Shown here: in pieces, positions 63,265 through 64,000 of the stretch
Layout of the letters: every line of letters starts with the position of its first letter
Numbering within the stretch: position 1 is the stretch's first letter
Source of the DNA: Burkholderia sp. PAMC 26561
GTDB lineage: Bacteria; Pseudomonadota; Gammaproteobacteria; Burkholderiales; Burkholderiaceae
Assembly (NCBI RefSeq): GCF_001557535.2
Contig: NZ_CP014306.1
Coordinates: 1,674,001-1,738,000 of the forward strand
Direction of reading: 5' to 3'
Length of the DNA: 64,000 nt
The notes under the pieces: model-generated
The model's input: only the letters and a program-made list of their open reading frames with translations
Database searches by the model: none
What the model was told of the DNA's origin: nothing
Position numbers and translations under genes: made by a program

Positions 63265-63630
63265 ATGAACGCTGTCACCGATACCCCCACGACCGAAATG
63301 CCCCTGCCGTTCGTTTTCACGGACGCAGCCGCTGACAAGGTCAAGCAACTGATCGACGAAGAAGGCAATCCGGAGCTGAAGCTGCGTGTGTTCGTACAAG
63401 GCGGCGGCTGTTCGGGCTTCCAGTATGGCTTCACGTTCGACGAAGCCATCAACGAAGACGACACCGTAATGGATAAAGCAGGTGTTCAGTTGCTGATCGA
63501 TTCGATGAGCTATCAGTACCTGGTTGGCGCCGAGATCGACTATAAAGACGACCTGAACGGCGCCCAGTTCGTGATCAAGAACCCGAATGCGACCAGCACG
63601 TGCGGTTGCGGATCGTCGTTCTCGGCCTGA
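63265..63630 (+). CDS. erpA: Iron-sulfur cluster insertion protein ErpA
   Basis: A 121-residue A-type Fe-S carrier. The three cluster-binding cysteines are in [11 protein letters not shown] and [30 protein letters not shown] is typical of ErpA in Burkholderia. It delivers clusters to target enzymes; fusion and quinone enzymes in this window would need such clusters. GGAGAG lies before the ATG. A TACAAT at 63229-63234 may be its -10 box. Confidence 0.95.
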   Translation: MNAVTDTPTTEMPLPFVFTDAAADKVKQLIDEEGNPELKLRVFVQGGGCSGFQYGFTFDEAINEDDTVMDKAGVQLLIDSMSYQYLVGAEIDYKDDLNGAQFVIKNPNATSTCGCGSSFSA

Positions 63631-63664
63631 TTCCGGATGGAGTTCACGGTTGGATGTTTTGATG

Positions 63665-63689
63665 AACGGAGCCTTCGGGCTCCGTTTTT
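63665..63689 (+). terminator. erpA terminator
   Basis: A perfect 9-bp stem AACGGAGCC / GGCTCCGTT with a TTCG tetraloop and a T run. Confidence 0.9.
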
Positions 63690-63709
63690 ATTTCCGCCGG
63701 GCGGATCAT

Positions 63710-63747
63710 TAGCGCAGCTCGGCGTGGCCTAGCGCAGCTCAGCGCGG
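63710..63747. repeat. 20-bp imperfect direct repeat at the anmK 3' end
   Basis: TAGCGCAGCTCGGCG at 63710 recurs as TAGCGCAGCTCAGCG at 63730. The second copy contains the anmK stop codon. Confidence 0.7.
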
Positions 63748-64000
63748 ATAGATGGCACCGAGAACCCGTTCACCTGCGGCACCGGTTACGGCCGCCACGT
63801 TCCCCGCTTCGCGTGCCACGCAGCGCATTGCCAGCCATGCGAACGCCAACGCTTCCACCTGCTGGGGCGGCACACCGAGCGCGTCGGTCGTCATGACGGG
63901 CACGCCGGACACGCCAGTCTCGGCGAGCGCCTGCTGGATTGCGTTCATGAGTATCGGATTGCGTGCGCCACCACCGCACACATAGACCGCACGACAATCG
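63739..64000 (-). CDS. anmK: Anhydro-N-acetylmuramic acid kinase, C-terminal part
   Basis: The gene continues beyond the right edge; 86 residues are visible. [18 protein letters not shown] matches the nucleotide-binding end of AnmK, followed by [14 protein letters not shown] near the C-terminus. AnmK phosphorylates anhydroMurNAc during peptidoglycan recycling. In Burkholderia it commonly lies beside erpA on the opposite strand, as here. Its stop lies in a short direct repeat. Confidence 0.92.
   Translation of the reverse strand, partial: DCRAVYVCGGGARNPILMNAIQQALAETGVSGVPVMTTDALGVPPQQVEALAFAWLAMRCVAREAGNVAAVTGAAGERVLGAIYPR

Overview
The window reads as a chromosomal segment of a Burkholderiaceae betaproteobacterium, most like Paraburkholderia or Caballeronia. 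This rests on the high-GC coding style, the OmpC-type porin, and the conserved run ubiE / Tim44-like / ubiJ / ubiB / TPMT / fmdB / DUF502 / aspS / nudB / clsB. A class A RNase P RNA and the rplM-rpsI-erpA-anmK block support it. The genus is inferred from gene content and order, without any search. I saw no phage, insertion sequence, tRNA, rRNA or CRISPR array.

Layout. 1-9 kb: the tail of a hybrid sensor kinase, a LysR regulator, a porin, a CHRD protein, an esterase, an EcsC protein, and a DHA2 efflux pump with its MarR regulator. 7.8-12.1 kb: a D-amino-acid module made of a PLP deaminase, an RpiR regulator, a D-aminoacylase and a RidA protein. 12.1-14.6 kb: an AT-richer islet with an FkbM methyltransferase and an orphan two-domain fimbrial adhesin. 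14.6-19.2 kb: ilvA, a 5'-nucleotidase and queF on the minus strand, then a serine hydrolase. 19.6-23.7 kb: a 1363-residue flavin/Fe-S fusion oxidoreductase. 23.7-34.8 kb: HIT, DUF971, the ubiquinone genes ubiE, ubiJ and ubiB, a TPMT methyltransferase, an FmdB zinc ribbon, DUF502 (apparently frameshifted at its start), aspS, nudB and clsB. 35.0-42.1 kb: a TetR regulator and a complete beta-oxidation set. 42.1-51 kb: fdhD, a nitrate-reductase-associated protein, a LOV-like PAS/GGDEF/EAL protein, a YciA-type thioesterase, an Atm1-type exporter and a NarK/NasA-type transporter. 51-57 kb: a LysR regulator, gdhA and the glutamate/aspartate importer gltIJKL. 57-64 kb: a YegP protein, a class II amidotransferase, pyrC, DUF3025, rnpB, an OsmC protein, a candidate small RNA, rplM-rpsI, erpA and the 3' end of anmK.

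How the parts fit. Most genes are housekeeping, but several local circuits can be read from DNA signals: a TTGAC-AA-GTCAA site under the efflux-pump promoter, a TGGTAC/GTACCA site between the D-amino-acid operons, and a 20-bp palindrome at the TetR/beta-oxidation promoter. A terminator-like hairpin lies between gltI and gltJ.

The most interesting item is a candidate sRNA of about 60 nt just upstream of rplM. It has its own promoter, a hairpin that presents the anti-Shine-Dalgarno sequence CCTCCT in its loop, and an intrinsic terminator. Next in interest are the LOV-like domain of the c-di-GMP enzyme, the one-base lesion at the start of the DUF502 gene, and the AT-rich adhesin islet.
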